From: Pulveribacter suum
Lineage (GTDB): Bacteria > Pseudomonadota > Gammaproteobacteria > Burkholderiales > Burkholderiaceae_C
Reading direction: 5' to 3'
Assembly (NCBI RefSeq): GCF_003013695.1
Contig: NZ_CP027792.1
Coordinates: 620,001-684,000, forward strand
Length of the DNA: 64,000 bases
Shown in pieces: positions 35,791 through 46,408 of the stretch. Each line of letters begins with the position of its first letter. Within the stretch, counting starts at the first letter, position 1. The position numbers and the translations under genes are program-made. The notes beneath the pieces are model-generated. The model was given only the letters and a program-made list of their open reading frames with translations, ran no database searches and was not told where the DNA came from.

Positions 35791-35887
35791 ACACCGGCCC
35801 GCTAGTCTCACCGGCGTGCCGACCTACTTCTTAGAGCGGAATTGTTCAGGGCTAATATTTAATTTCAGAACCAAATCTTGAAAGTGC

Positions 35888-36664
35888 CTAGAACCCGTCC
35901 ACTTCGGCATAGCCCACGATGTTTAGATCCTGGTCCAGTAAAGCAATCCAGTCCATAGTTTTGCTGCTGACCAAAGGTAGGTATTTTAAGGTCTCAATGG
36001 GGTAGCCCGTGGCATGTGCAGCGGCGCGTAGGGCAGAAGCATCTTTAGCACGCTCATGAATCAGCGCGGAAAGCGGCTTGGCCTTTTCTTCCATGCCTTT
36101 ACGCGCGTTAGTCCAGGGCATCCACCAGTCGGGTTGCATGGCAAGAGAAATTCCGGCAAGGCCTCGTTCTACGCTGCGTATCAACTCTTCGCTGTTGGCG
36201 GGTGTGCGGATAGCAACTGCCTCCACGCCGTACCACGGCAGCCGCTGCATGCCTTCTGGTGCCGCGGGCAGCGCGCTCATTTGGACTTCGTTAGCGGTTA
36301 CTATAACTAGCCGGTCCACCTCAAAAGCTAGTGCCACTGGGCGTGCGACCCAGACGGTATACATGCCATATACCAAAGCTATTACCTGGATAATGCCCAC
36401 GAGCGAAAAGTCGAGCCGACGCTCGCGCTGTGATTTCCTGGGGCTGGCGAGCACGAGGGTCAGCAATGGACCACACACCACATCGACTCCCAAGATGAGC
36501 AGATAAATATGGCCCACCTGCAGCAATGCCCGATAGGGCGGAGGATACCACAGACTAAATACGGCGGCAGCCGACATTAAGGCGACTGCAAGAGAAATTA
36601 GCAAGTGAAGGGCTGTGCAGCGACCAGCAAAATAAAGCCGTTCTGATAGGGGGGGCATCATCAC
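35888..36664 (-). CDS. Type IV pilin accessory protein, TfpZ/FimB family
   Basis: The 258-residue inner-membrane protein matches the TfpX/TfpZ pilin accessory family: an N-terminal helix (~17-40), YLLILGVDVVCGPLLTLVLA and a third helix around 85-105, followed by a ~150-residue periplasmic domain. These proteins sit beside one particular pilin allele and affect its surface assembly. Here it lies 290 bp downstream of pilA on the same strand, beyond a strong pilA terminator, so it probably has its own promoter in the AT-rich gap. Its moderate GC and the decayed flank suggest transfer together with pilA. Confidence 0.85.
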   Translation of the reverse strand: MMMPPLSERLYFAGRCTALHLLISLAVALMSAAAVFSLWYPPPYRALLQVGHIYLLILGVDVVCGPLLTLVLASPRKSQRERRLDFSLVGIIQVIALVYGMYTVWVARPVALAFEVDRLVIVTANEVQMSALPAAPEGMQRLPWYGVEAVAIRTPANSEELIRSVERGLAGISLAMQPDWWMPWTNARKGMEEKAKPLSALIHERAKDASALRAAAHATGYPIETLKYLPLVSSKTMDWIALLDQDLNIVGYAEVDGF

Positions 36665-36916
36665 AGAATAAAATAGAAATGTGGAGTTTCCTACTCAGAT
36701 AACTACTTTTATAAGCAATAATTTGGTTCTGCTTTATGTGGTGAAAAAAATTTCGCCCAATAAGGAGAGGTCTATAAGCAAAAAATAGAAAATATTTGCC
36801 TATTATATTTTTGTGGAAATTATCATAAGCGGTCAAGAAAAAATCATTTTTATCTATAAAACTTGCTGCAATTTGGATCTAAAAATTTTGTAATATTATA
36901 ATTGAATTTATAAATT
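36665..36916. other. AT-rich spacer between pilA terminator and tfpZ
   Basis: About 250 bp with GC near 25-30 %, sharply unlike the rest of the window. No gene is supported. It must hold the tfpZ promoter on the minus strand; several TATAAT-like strings occur, so I do not choose one. The composition suggests horizontally acquired DNA. Confidence 0.6.
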
Positions 36917-36938
36917 AAAAAAGGGCGCCGAAGCGCCC
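36917..36938 (-). terminator. Rho-independent terminator of pilA
   Basis: On the minus strand GGGCGC-TTCG-GCGCCC is followed directly by six Ts. The stable UUCG-type loop and position 18 bp after the pilA stop make this a textbook terminator. Confidence 0.93.
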
Positions 36939-36956
36939 AATTTGAATTTTTTTGTT

Positions 36957-37526
36957 TTACTTCACAAAGCGGCAGTTTGCAGGAACATATTTAAACACCT
37001 TGCTGTCCTTGACGCCGCAACCCCACACCACGGGAGCTCCTTGGGTTAGCAGTCCGGAAGGAGTTGCAGTGTTGTTCACCGTTCCGGAGCCTGGGGTCAT
37101 ATAAATTTCATTTCCGCTAGCAACAGCCTTGATAAGTGCCGCGCCAGGAGCACCGGTCGCAGTGTAAACCACAGTGACCATACCTTCATCCGCGGCAGGC
37201 TTTGTCACGTCAGCAATTTCGGCGATCTTAATGTCGGAAACGTTGGTGCCCGAAGTGTATTCGTAACCGTAAGTGGCTTCATTTTTTCCTGGGGCAGTTT
37301 GCGCGCCGTTGCCAGCATAAGCAATGACTTTTCCAGTCGCCACGTTTGCAAAAGACTCGGCTACTGCCGTCTTCGCGGCGGTCCCCAAGCTTAGGCCTTC
37401 AGAAATACGAGCACGAATAGTGTAGTCCTGATAAGCCGGCAGGGCCACAGCAGCCAAAATACCAATAATCGCTACCACGATCATCAGTTCGATCAGGGTG
37501 AAACCTTGTTGCAGGGTACGCTTCAT
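36957..37526 (-). CDS. pilA: Type IV major pilin (type IVa)
   Basis: The 189-residue prepilin has a short basic leader MKRTLQQG cleaved before Phe, then the canonical helix [20 protein letters not shown] with Glu5 and [16 protein letters not shown]-terminal cysteine pair (WGCG and PANCRF) forms the D-region disulphide loop. The globular part is Thr/Gly/Ala-rich and appears strain-specific. A CCTCC-complementary ribosome binding site (AGGAGG) lies 6 nt before the ATG and a sigma-54 promoter about 65 bp upstream, so PilSR control is likely. Confidence 0.96.
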   Translation of the reverse strand: MKRTLQQGFTLIELMIVVAIIGILAAVALPAYQDYTIRARISEGLSLGTAAKTAVAESFANVATGKVIAYAGNGAQTAPGKNEATYGYEYTSGTNVSDIKIAEIADVTKPAADEGMVTVVYTATGAPGAALIKAVASGNEIYMTPGSGTVNNTATPSGLLTQGAPVVWGCGVKDSKVFKYVPANCRFVK

Positions 37527-37589
37527 AAATCCTCCTCGGATGAGTAATAAGATTCCCCACGAAGAAGCCCCGTGGGTTGGACTATCTCA

Positions 37590-37605
37590 AGCAGCTTCCA
37601 TGCCA
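37590..37605 (-). promoter_or_regulatory. Sigma-54 (-24/-12) promoter of pilA
   Basis: TGGCATG-N4-CTGCT on the minus strand matches the RpoN consensus TGGCACG-N4-TTGCW, with GG and GC at the required spacing. It ends about 64 bp before the pilA start codon. Type IV pilin genes are usually transcribed by RpoN with the activator PilR. Confidence 0.85.
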
Positions 37606-37710
37606 TGACTGGCGGAAAGCCACAGGGGATTTGTTAGCAAACGTTGTTGCCTGGCTGCCTGCAGAGCGCCCAAGAGCTTCTGCTTGGCAGCGCTGGAGTT
37701 TTGGTAAAAA

Positions 37711-37752
37711 ACAGCTCCAGCCTTTGCCCATCAGGCGCTGCCAGCTATCAAT
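37711..37752 (+). repeat. Interspersed ~55-bp repeat, copy A7
   Basis: AAACAGCTCCAGCCTTTGCCC then GGCGCTGCCAGCTATCAATA, lying between pilA and the FHA-domain gene, upstream of the pilA promoter. Confidence 0.7.
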
Positions 37753-37785
37753 ACAGAAGCGGCAGCCAGTCCGTCTGCCCGCGCC

Positions 37786-38439
37786 TCACCCCAACACAAA
37801 CTCCATCTCCGTCCCCGCTAGCGCAATCCGGTCCCCGGTCTTCAACGGCACCGGCTCGCTGCTGACCCCCACCCCGTTCAGCAGCGGCATGTCTCCGCCC
37901 TCCACATGCGCCAGCACGAATCCATGGTGGCGTTTGGTGATGGACGCCACTGCTACCCCGGGCTTGCCAATGGTGGTGACCACTTTGGTCAGCGCCACCT
38001 CGCGCCCGGCCGCGGGGCCGGAGATGACGCGTACCGAGGCGTTCAAGGGGGCGGCGGCAGGGGCTGGGGCCGGCGCGGCGCGCGGCGGCAGGGCGGGGGG
38101 CAGCATGCCGGGCTTGAGGAAGACGGTCTTCTCATAATCCGGCGCGGCCTCATCCGCCATGTAGCGCAGCTTGTACTTGCCCACCTCCACCATGTCGCCA
38201 TTGCGCAGGGTGTGGCGCTTGATGGCTTGGCTGTTGATGAAGGTGCCGTTGGTGCTGCCCATGTCCTCCACGTCGGCGCTGCCGTCGGCAGACAGCAGGA
38301 TCACCGCATGCTCGCCGCTGACGGCCAGGTGGTCGATGACGATGTCGTTGTAGGGGCGGCGGCCGATGCTGGTGCGTTCCTTGGTGAGGGGGACTTCCTT
38401 GATGACGACGCCGTCAATCGTTACGACCATTCGGGACAT
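37786..38439 (-). CDS. Double FHA-domain protein
   Basis: The 217-residue cytosolic protein holds a clear N-terminal FHA domain: SIGRRPYNDIVIDH, SGEHAVIL and DMGSTNGTFIN are the phosphothreonine-binding loops. A Pro/Ala linker (~115-135) leads to a second, degenerate FHA domain ending GDRIALAGTEMEFVLG. It would dock phosphothreonine proteins. It follows a PP2C phosphatase gene by 138 bp on the same strand, so the two probably form a Ser/Thr phosphorylation module, the kinase being elsewhere. Confidence 0.92.
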   Translation of the reverse strand: MSRMVVTIDGVVIKEVPLTKERTSIGRRPYNDIVIDHLAVSGEHAVILLSADGSADVEDMGSTNGTFINSQAIKRHTLRNGDMVEVGKYKLRYMADEAAPDYEKTVFLKPGMLPPALPPRAAPAPAPAAAPLNASVRVISGPAAGREVALTKVVTTIGKPGVAVASITKRHHGFVLAHVEGGDMPLLNGVGVSSEPVPLKTGDRIALAGTEMEFVLG

Positions 38440-38577
38440 GCTTGTTATTCCTTGGAGTGCAGCGGGCGCGTGAGCTGGGAGAAAAGAGAGAGACTGGACG
38501 GGAGATTTTCGGGTCTGGGCCGGCAGGGGGACCAAGCAATTTCCGGGCGCAGTTCGTGTCTAAACGTTTTATAAAAG

Positions 38578-39396
38578 TTACGAATTGCCGCGCAGCAGGC
38601 GGCTGACGAGGCCGCCGCGGCGCGCCTCGGCAGGCAGTGCGTCGCCAGCGGCCTGGGCCAGCACCACGCTGATGTTGTCGCGCCCGCCGAGGGCGTTGGC
38701 CAGGGCCACCATGCGGCTGGCCTTTTCGGCCAGGGGCAGGGGCTGGCGGGCCAGCTCGGCCAGTTCCTCGTGGGTCATCAGGTCGGTCAGACCGTCGGAG
38801 CACAGCAGGTACAGGTCGCCCGGCTCCACGGTGAATTCATTGACCTCCAGCGGCGCCACGGGCTCCACCCCCAGGGCGCGGGTGACCAGGTTGCGCATGC
38901 CGGTGCGCGCGGCCTCTTCTGGGGTGAGCAGGCCGGCGTCCATCTGCTCCTGCAGCCACGAATGGTCGCGCGTCAGCTGCTCCAGGCTGCCTCTGCGCAG
39001 CCGGTAGCAGCGCGAATCGCCGACGTGGCCCAGCACCAGCCGGCCGCCGCTGGGAATAAAGACGCCCGCCACCAGCGTGGTGCCCATGCCCTCGTATTGC
39101 GGGTCGGACAGGGACGCGCCCAGGATGGCGTGGTTGGCCTGCTCCACGCAGGCGTCGAGCCGCTCGCGCACTTCGGCGGGGCTGGCGCTGCGGCCCCCGG
39201 GCGCCTCCAGCCAACGGGCCAGTTCGGCGCCCACCTGCTCGATGGCCATGACGGCCGCCACCTCGCCGGCGTTGTAGCCGCCCATGCCGTCGGCCAGCAG
39301 CACCAGGCCGGCGGCCTCGTGGACGGCCACCGCGTCTTCGTTGTTGGTGCGCACGCGGCCGGTGTCGGTCAGTGCGTAGAACTCGTAGCTCGGCAT
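38578..39396 (-). CDS. PP2C-type serine/threonine phosphatase (Stp1-like)
   Basis: The 272-residue phosphatase has all PP2C metal and catalytic motifs: TDTGRVRTNNEDAV, LLADGMGGYNAGE, GHVGDSRCYRLR, DHSWLQEQM, LCSDGLTDLM and GGRDNISVV. It dephosphorylates phospho-Ser/Thr proteins with Mn2+/Mg2+. The FHA-domain gene downstream supports a role in reversible protein phosphorylation. The start is ATG 39396. Confidence 0.95.
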   Translation of the reverse strand: MPSYEFYALTDTGRVRTNNEDAVAVHEAAGLVLLADGMGGYNAGEVAAVMAIEQVGAELARWLEAPGGRSASPAEVRERLDACVEQANHAILGASLSDPQYEGMGTTLVAGVFIPSGGRLVLGHVGDSRCYRLRRGSLEQLTRDHSWLQEQMDAGLLTPEEAARTGMRNLVTRALGVEPVAPLEVNEFTVEPGDLYLLCSDGLTDLMTHEELAELARQPLPLAEKASRMVALANALGGRDNISVVLAQAAGDALPAEARRGGLVSRLLRGNS

Positions 39397-39546
39397 GTGT
39401 GGATAAAGGCGCAGTGGTGGGCCGGTGTCTCGAATATGTTGCGTTATGTTACTTCATGGCGCCAGGGTGCTCGCCCTGAGGTGTCGCCATTTTTGTCACG
39501 CGGCGCTTTCATTTGTGTCTGCGGTATCCGGCCGTTCGCCGGGCAG

Positions 39547-39577
39547 AAAAAAAGCCAGCGGGGCCGCTGGCTTTTTT
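39547..39577. terminator. Bidirectional terminator downstream of sucD
   Basis: GCCAGCG (39554-39560) pairs with CGCTGGC (39565-39571), with a run of As before and Ts after. It closes the sucCD operon on the minus strand. The remaining 150 bp to the PP2C start hold no gene. Confidence 0.85.
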
Positions 39578-39644
39578 GTCTCCTGGCATGGCGCGACGTG
39601 CATCGGGGGGCGGGCGTCGCGCCGGGCCATGTGGGGCTGCTGGC

Positions 39645-40538
39645 TTACAGCAGGCCCTTGAGGATGCGGCCCATCTCCGACGGGTTGCGCGTGACCTTGA
39701 AGCCGCACTCTTCCATGATGGCCAGCTTGGCATCCGCCGTGTCGGCGCCGCCGGAGATCAGCGCGCCGGCGTGGCCCATGCGTTTGCCGGGAGGGGCCGT
39801 GACGCCAGCGATGAAGCCGACGATGGGCTTCTTCATGTGGTCCTTGCACCAGCGGGCGGCTTCGGCTTCATCGGGGCCGCCGATCTCGCCGATCATGATC
39901 ACGGCGTCGGTTTCGGGGTCGTCGTTGAAGGCGCGCATCACGTCGATGTGCTTGAGGCCGTTGATCGGGTCGCCGCCGATGCCCACGGCCGACGACTGGC
40001 CGATGCCCAGCTCGGTCAGCTGCGCCACGGCTTCATAGGTCAGCGTGCCGGAGCGGCTGACCACGCCCACGCGGCCCTTCATGTGGATGTGGCCGGGCAT
40101 GATGCCGATCTTGATCTCGTCGGGCGTGATCAGGCCGGGGCAGTTGGGGCCCAGCAGCAGCGTGCGCTTGCCGCCGGCGGCTTCCTTGGCCAGCATCTTG
40201 TTGCGCACTTCCAGCATGTCGCGCACGGGAATGCCTTCGGTGATGCAGATCGCCAGGTCCAGGTCGGCCTCGACGGCCTCCAGGATGGCGGCCGCGGCGC
40301 CTGCCGGGGGCACGTAGATCACGCTGACGGTGGCGCCGGTTTCCTTGGCGGCCTCACGCACGCTGGCGTAGATCGGCACGTCGAAGATCTTCTCGCCGGC
40401 CTTCTTCGGGTTCACGCCGGCGACAAAGCAGTTCTTGCCGTTGGCGTATTCGATGCACTTTTCGGTGTGGAACTGGCCCGTCTTGCCCGTGATGCCCTGG
40501 GTGATGACGCGGGTGTCCTTGTTGATATAGATCGACAT
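39645..40538 (-). CDS. sucD: Succinyl-CoA ligase, alpha subunit
   Basis: SucD with SucC converts succinyl-CoA to succinate with nucleoside triphosphate formation in the TCA cycle. The 297-residue protein shows the CoA-binding Rossmann start ([15 protein letters not shown]), [12 protein letters not shown] and the phospho-histidine loop [10 protein letters not shown]. Length is typical. It starts 18 bp after the sucC stop. Confidence 0.97.
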   Translation of the reverse strand: MSIYINKDTRVITQGITGKTGQFHTEKCIEYANGKNCFVAGVNPKKAGEKIFDVPIYASVREAAKETGATVSVIYVPPAGAAAAILEAVEADLDLAICITEGIPVRDMLEVRNKMLAKEAAGGKRTLLLGPNCPGLITPDEIKIGIMPGHIHMKGRVGVVSRSGTLTYEAVAQLTELGIGQSSAVGIGGDPINGLKHIDVMRAFNDDPETDAVIMIGEIGGPDEAEAARWCKDHMKKPIVGFIAGVTAPPGKRMGHAGALISGGADTADAKLAIMEECGFKVTRNPSEMGRILKGLL

Positions 40539-40556
40539 GTTTGCTTTACCTCGTCA

Positions 40557-41717
<1,161 letters not shown>

Positions 41718-41935
41718 GAGTGAGGTCTCTCTCAGGGGAAGGGTGGGTTGAGGTACCCGTGCGCGACACGCGGCATGAGAAGACGACAACAACCAGAGGC
41801 AGTCGGACCGCAGACTCGGTACAGGCAGCCGGCGACTGTATCATGCTGCGACGCACCATTGTCTTGGCGCAAACCTAACGCAACTTGACAGCCGGCCCGG
41901 CTTTTCGCTGGCGCCCAGGCAGGAGAACGGCCCTT

Positions 41936-42877
41936 ATGTCCCAGGTCCACAAGGTCTTCATCGATGGCGAGGCAGGCACCACTGGCCTGCAGATTCGCGA
42001 GCGCCTGCAGTCCCTGCCGCAGGTGCAGCTGGTCAGCATTGCGCCCGAGCTGCGCAAGGATGCGGCCGCCAAGCGCGACCTGGTCGCCGGCGTGGACATG
42101 GTCGTGCTGTGCCTGCACGACGACGCCGCCCGCGAAAGCGCGGCCATGGTCGATGCGCTGCAGGCCGAGACCGGCCGCGCCATCAAGATCATCGACGCCT
42201 CCACCGCCCACCGCACGGCGGACGGCTGGGTCTTCGGCTTTCCCGAGCTGTGCGCCGGCCAGGCCCATGCGGTGCGCAGCGCCACCCGGGTGTCCAACCC
42301 CGGCTGCTACGCCACCGGCGCCATCGCGCTCTTGCGCCCGCTGGTCGATGCCGGCCTGCTGCCGCCCGACCACCCGGTGGCGCTGCCGTCGGTGAGCGGC
42401 TACTCCGGCGGCGGCCGCGCCATGATCGAGGCCTACGAGGCCGGTAGCGCCGCCCCCTATGAGCTGTACGCGCTGGGCCTGTCGCACAAGCACCTGCCCG
42501 AGATCCTGAAGTACACCGGCATGCAGCGCCGGCCGATCTTCGTGCCCTCGGTGGGCAACTTCCGCCAGGGCATGCTGGTGCAGCTGCCCCTGCACCTGGA
42601 CCTGCTGCCGGGCAAGCCCACGGCCGCCGACCTGCACGACGCCCTGGCTGCGCACTACGCCAAGAGCAACACGCCCGAGCAGTGGGTGCAGGTGCTGCCG
42701 CCCACCGAGGACGGCAAGCTGGAGCCCACGGCGCTCAACGACACCAACCGGCTGGAGCTGCGCGTCTTCCCCAACGAAGACCACCGCCACGCCCTGCTGG
42801 TGGCGCGCCTGGACAACCTGGGCAAGGGCGCCAGCGGCGCAGCGGTGCAGAACCTGAAGCTGATGCTGGGCCTGTAA
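41936..42877 (+). CDS. argC: N-acetyl-gamma-glutamyl-phosphate reductase, short type
   Basis: ArgC performs the NADPH-dependent third step of arginine synthesis. The 313-residue protein is the short type-2 class: [18 protein letters not shown] nucleotide-binding start, catalytic Cys in [13 protein letters not shown] and the His in LSHKHLPEI. An AGGAGAA ribosome binding site lies 7-13 nt before ATG 41936. It stands alone, divergent from sucC and followed by an MFS gene. Confidence 0.95.
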   Translation: MSQVHKVFIDGEAGTTGLQIRERLQSLPQVQLVSIAPELRKDAAAKRDLVAGVDMVVLCLHDDAARESAAMVDALQAETGRAIKIIDASTAHRTADGWVFGFPELCAGQAHAVRSATRVSNPGCYATGAIALLRPLVDAGLLPPDHPVALPSVSGYSGGGRAMIEAYEAGSAAPYELYALGLSHKHLPEILKYTGMQRRPIFVPSVGNFRQGMLVQLPLHLDLLPGKPTAADLHDALAAHYAKSNTPEQWVQVLPPTEDGKLEPTALNDTNRLELRVFPNEDHRHALLVARLDNLGKGASGAAVQNLKLMLGL

Positions 42878-42888
42878 GCTGCAAAAAC

Positions 42889-42932
42889 AATAGCTGCCAG
42901 CGCTTGCCTGGCGCGGCTTTGAGGCCGTTTTC
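42889..42932 (-). repeat. Interspersed ~55-bp repeat, copy A8
   Basis: On the minus strand: GCCAGGCAAGCGCTGGCAGC then TATTGTTTTTGC. It fills the space between argC and the MFS gene. Confidence 0.85.
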
Positions 42933-42958
42933 ATTCATATTGCCCCGATCACCGCCCC

Positions 42959-44173
42959 GTGCCACGCAAAGACAGCCCCAGCCCCTCCACCGCCATGACG
43001 CGCGACGAGCGCCGCGCCAGCATCAGCCTGGCGCTGATCTTTGCGCTGCGCATGCTGGGCCTGTTCCTGGTGCTGCCCGTGTTCGCGCTGGAGGCGCGCA
43101 AGTACCCCGGCGGCGACGACCCGGCCCTGGTCGGCCTGGCCATGGGCATCTACGGGCTGACGCAGGCCTTCCTGCAGCTGCCCGTGGGCATGGCGTCCGA
43201 CCGGCTGGGGCGCAAGCGTGTCATCGTGGCTGGCCTGCTGGTGTTTGCCGCCGGCAGCCTGATCGCCGCGCTGGCCGATTCGATCACCGGCCTGCTGGCG
43301 GGCCGCGCGCTGCAGGGTGCGGGCGCCGTGTCGGCGGCCGTCACCGCGCTGCTGGCCGACCAGACGCGCGACGCCGTGCGCACCAAGGCCATGGCCCTGG
43401 TGGGGGCCAGCATCGGGCTGATGTTCGCCATCGCCCTGGTGGCCGCGCCGCCGCTGGCCGCCCGCGTGGGCCTGGCCGGGCTGTTCGGGCTGACCGGCGT
43501 GCTGGCGCTGGCCGGCATCGCTGTGGTGCTGTGGGTCGTGCCGCCCGAGCCCGCGCTGCACCAGGACGTGCCCCGCGGCCGGCTGGCCGAGGTCTGGCGC
43601 CACGCCGACCTGCTGCGCCTGAACGCCGGCGTGTTCGTGCTGCACACGGTGCAGATGGCCATGTGGGTGGCCGTGCCCGCCATGCTGCTGCAGGCCGGGC
43701 TGCCCAAGGCCGCGCACTGGCAGGTCTATCTGCCGGCGGTGGTGCTGTCCTTCGTCGCCATGGGCGGCCTGTTCGCCATGGAGCGGCGCGGGCGCCTGCG
43801 CGCGGCGCTGCTGACCGCCATTGCCCTGGTGCTGGTGGTGCAGGCGGCGCTGGCGCTGCTGTCGGCCGGCGGCGCGCAGCCCACGCTGTGGGTGCTGGGC
43901 GGGCTGCTCTTCGTGTTCTTCTGCGGCTTCAACGCGCTGGAGGCGACCCAGCCGAGCCTGGTCTCGCGCATGGCCCCGGCCAACCTGCGCGGCGCCGCCC
44001 TGGGCGCCTACAACACGCTGCAGTCCTTGGGCCTGTTCGCCGGCGGCGCCCTGGGCGGGGCGCTGGCCAAGTGGGCCGGCCCCACGGGCCTGTTCGCCGC
44101 CACTGCGCTGCTGACGGCGCTGTGGCTGGCCGTCACCTGGCCGCTCAGGCCGGTGGGGCGCGGCGCGCACTGA
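42959..44173 (+). CDS. MFS transporter (YajR/YfcJ-like drug:H+ antiporter type)
   Basis: The ~404-residue protein has twelve predicted membrane helices. The MFS motif A is seen as GMASDRLGRKRVIVAG after helix 2; helix 1 reads ISLALIFALRMLGLFLVLPV. The group contains YajR-like inner-membrane exporters of unknown substrate. Start is uncertain: GTG 42959 is used here, but ATG 42995 (MTRDERRAS) gives a more usual short cytoplasmic N-terminus. Confidence 0.88.
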   Translation: MPRKDSPSPSTAMTRDERRASISLALIFALRMLGLFLVLPVFALEARKYPGGDDPALVGLAMGIYGLTQAFLQLPVGMASDRLGRKRVIVAGLLVFAAGSLIAALADSITGLLAGRALQGAGAVSAAVTALLADQTRDAVRTKAMALVGASIGLMFAIALVAAPPLAARVGLAGLFGLTGVLALAGIAVVLWVVPPEPALHQDVPRGRLAEVWRHADLLRLNAGVFVLHTVQMAMWVAVPAMLLQAGLPKAAHWQVYLPAVVLSFVAMGGLFAMERRGRLRAALLTAIALVLVVQAALALLSAGGAQPTLWVLGGLLFVFFCGFNALEATQPSLVSRMAPANLRGAALGAYNTLQSLGLFAGGALGGALAKWAGPTGLFAATALLTALWLAVTWPLRPVGRGAH

Positions 44174-44375
44174 GCGCGCGTGAACAGGCGCCAAGCGTGC
44201 GCGCGCCGGGTTGCAAATCCCCTGGCCGCCACCATTTTCAAGGGTGCGCCTGCACATTCGCGCCGTCAGGCAGCTATGCTGCGCACCGGTGGTTTGAGAA
44301 GCCACTTTTTCGCTTATCTGGCCCGAACCTTCTCTTCGTCACTCGGGCTGTCATCAACTCAACAGGAAATTTCTC

Positions 44376-44927
44376 ATGGCATCCGTCAACAAGGTCATCA
44401 TCGTGGGCAACCTGGGCCGCGACCCGGAGATGCGCACCTTCCCCAGCGGCGACCAGGTGGCCAACGTACGCATCGCCACCACCGACCGCTGGCGCGACAA
44501 GAACACGGGCGAGAACAAGGAAGCCACCGAGTGGCACAGCGTGGTCTTCAACGGCCGCCTGGCCGAGATCGTCGGCCAGTACCTGAAAAAGGGCTCGCAG
44601 GTGTACGTGGAAGGCAGCCTGCGCACGCGCAAGTGGACCGACCAGAGCGGCCAGGAACGCTACACCACCGAAATCCGCGCCGATGCCATGCAGATGCTGG
44701 GCAGCCGCCAGGGCATGGGTGGGCAGGGTGGTGGCTATGACGAAAGCTTCGGCGGCGACAGCGGCGGCGGCTACGAGGCCCCGCGCCGCCCCCCGGCACC
44801 TGCGCCCGCGCCTGCGCGCTCCCCGGCGCCTGCTGCCCCCGCGGCGCGCCCGGCACCGGCGCCCATGGCCCCGCCCCCGCGCGCGGCCTCGGGCTTTGAC
44901 GACATGGACGACGACATCCCGTTCTAA
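44376..44927 (+). CDS. ssb: Single-stranded DNA-binding protein
   Basis: The 183-residue SSB coats single-stranded DNA in replication, repair and recombination. The OB fold occupies residues 1-110 ([20 protein letters not shown], then [15 protein letters not shown]), followed by a Gly-rich and a Pro/Ala-rich linker and the conserved acidic tip DDDIPF that recruits partner proteins. The SD is weak (ACAGGAAA). It is the canonical chromosomal ssb. Confidence 0.97.
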   Translation: MASVNKVIIVGNLGRDPEMRTFPSGDQVANVRIATTDRWRDKNTGENKEATEWHSVVFNGRLAEIVGQYLKKGSQVYVEGSLRTRKWTDQSGQERYTTEIRADAMQMLGSRQGMGGQGGGYDESFGGDSGGGYEAPRRPPAPAPAPARSPAPAAPAARPAPAPMAPPPRAASGFDDMDDDIPF

Positions 44928-44971
44928 GCCGCAGGCAACCCGGTGTATCCACCATGCGCCGGAATTTCCAG

Positions 44972-45020
44972 AGCAAAATCAGCTGCTAGCGCCCATCCAT
45001 CAAGCGCTGGCAGCTATTTT
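44972..45020 (+). repeat. Interspersed ~55-bp repeat, copy A9
   Basis: AAAATCAGCTGCTAGCGCCC then ATCAAGCGCTGGCAGCTATT with a T-run, directly downstream of ssb. It may serve as its terminator. Confidence 0.85.
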
Positions 45021-45027
45021 TTTAATA

Positions 45028-45062
45028 GCAATAATTGGAATCTGACCCCTATTGACTGACCC
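45028..45062 (+). repeat. Short hairpin repeat, copy B6 (tandem)
   Basis: AATAATTGGAATCTGACCCC is followed by a second partial unit CTGACCCCTATTG. It abuts repeat copy A9. It is the only B copy outside the accessory region. Confidence 0.6.
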
Positions 45063-45197
45063 CTATTGAGGGGCGCACCTCAGGCCAGCGGACGCCGTGG
45101 GTCCGGCTCCGCCGGCCCAGTAGCGTCGTCCCCTTCCCAGCGTGCGAAGCCGCGCCAGAGAGGCGGCGAGCCGCGCCAGCGGCTCAGGGGGTTGCCT

Positions 45198-46184
45198 CTA
45201 CTTCAACCAGCCCCGCTTGCGAAAGTACAGCATGGGTCCCACGGCGCTGGCGATCATCAGGGCGATGACATAGGCGTAGCCGTATCGCCATTCCAGCTCG
45301 GGCATGACGCGGAAGTTCATGCCATAGACGCTGGCGATCAGCGTGGGCGGCAGCAGCGCCACGCTAGCCACCGAGAAGATCTTGATGATCTTGTTCTGGT
45401 TGATGTTCAGAAAGCCGACCAGCGCATCCATCAGGAAGTTGATCTTGTCGAACAGGAACTGCGTGTGGCTGTCCAGCGACTCGATGTCGCGCAGGATCTG
45501 GCGCGCGTCCTCGAACTGCTCGGCCCCTAGCATCTTGCTGCGCATCAGAAAGCTGACGGCGCGGCGGGTGTCCAGCATGTTGCGGCGGATGCGGCCGTTC
45601 AGGTCTTCCTGCCAGGCGATGTCGGCCAGCACGCTCTGGGCGTAGTCGTCCGTCACGTTGCCATCGAGCACCCGCACGCTGACGGCCTTCAGGTCGTCGT
45701 AGATGCCCTCCAGCGTGTCGGCGGAGTATTCGACGTCGGTGTCGAACAGCGCCAGCAGCACGTCCTTGGCGTCCTCGATCAGGCCGGGGGCGCGCCGCGC
45801 GCGCATGCGCAGCAGGCGAAAGACGGGGATGTCTTCCTCGTGGATGGAAAACAGCACGCCGCAGCTCTTGAGCTCGGCGTTGTGCTGGTTCAGGATGAAG
45901 GCCACGCGCACGCTGCGCGGCTCGTCCTCGTCATCGACCAGGAAGTCGCTGCGAAGATGCAGCTCGCCGTTGTCTTCTTCGTAGAAACGGGCGGATTCCT
46001 CGATGTCCTCGTCCATCACGTCTTCGGGGATGGACAGGCCGTAGTGCTGCTTGATCCAGCGCTTTTCTTCCAGCGTGGGCGACTGCAGGTCCACCCAGAT
46101 GGGCTGGAAGCGCTTGAGCTCTTCCAGCGACTCGATTTCTTCCTGGACCAGCCGGCCGTTGGCGAGCGAAAAGATGTTGAGCAT
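45198..46184 (-). CDS. corA: CorA-family magnesium/cobalt transporter
   Basis: The 328-residue protein has a long acidic cytoplasmic domain and two C-terminal membrane helices. The diagnostic pore motif YGMNF (followed by RVMPELEWRYGY) sits between them, and the C-terminus ends in the basic YFRKRGWLK. CorA forms a pentameric Mg2+ channel gated by internal Mg2+. A 10-bp inverted repeat in the 5' leader (46274-46299) might be regulatory. It is monocistronic. Confidence 0.96.
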   Translation of the reverse strand: MLNIFSLANGRLVQEEIESLEELKRFQPIWVDLQSPTLEEKRWIKQHYGLSIPEDVMDEDIEESARFYEEDNGELHLRSDFLVDDEDEPRSVRVAFILNQHNAELKSCGVLFSIHEEDIPVFRLLRMRARRAPGLIEDAKDVLLALFDTDVEYSADTLEGIYDDLKAVSVRVLDGNVTDDYAQSVLADIAWQEDLNGRIRRNMLDTRRAVSFLMRSKMLGAEQFEDARQILRDIESLDSHTQFLFDKINFLMDALVGFLNINQNKIIKIFSVASVALLPPTLIASVYGMNFRVMPELEWRYGYAYVIALMIASAVGPMLYFRKRGWLK

Positions 46185-46273
46185 GGCTCGCACTCCTTGG
46201 TGTTCTTGGCGTTTGCGGTGATGGGGCGAAGGTGCTTTCAACCCCCTGCAGGCCGTCGGCAGTGCGGGAGGGT

Positions 46274-46299
46274 GAAAGCTACCGACTGGGGTAGCTTTC
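46274..46299. promoter_or_regulatory. Perfect inverted repeat in the corA leader
   Basis: GAAAGCTACC and GGTAGCTTTC form a perfect 10-bp stem with a 6-nt loop, 90 bp upstream of corA on the minus strand. A further GAAAGCACC occurs closer to the gene. It could be an attenuator hairpin or operator; there is no U-tract directly after it on either strand. Confidence 0.5.
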
Positions 46300-46408
46300 C
46301 ATGGCGTCTTTTTTCCTGGAGGTGGAAGGAGGGCAAGGCTTGGCGCGTTGCGCGGCAAGCCCGAAATTATGGCATCGGCGCGCCCATCGCGTGGGCTGGC
46401 GCGGTGCC

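Noticed and set aside
41884..41889. TTGACA as the -35 box of argC
   Set aside because: No acceptable -10 hexamer lies 16-19 bp downstream.
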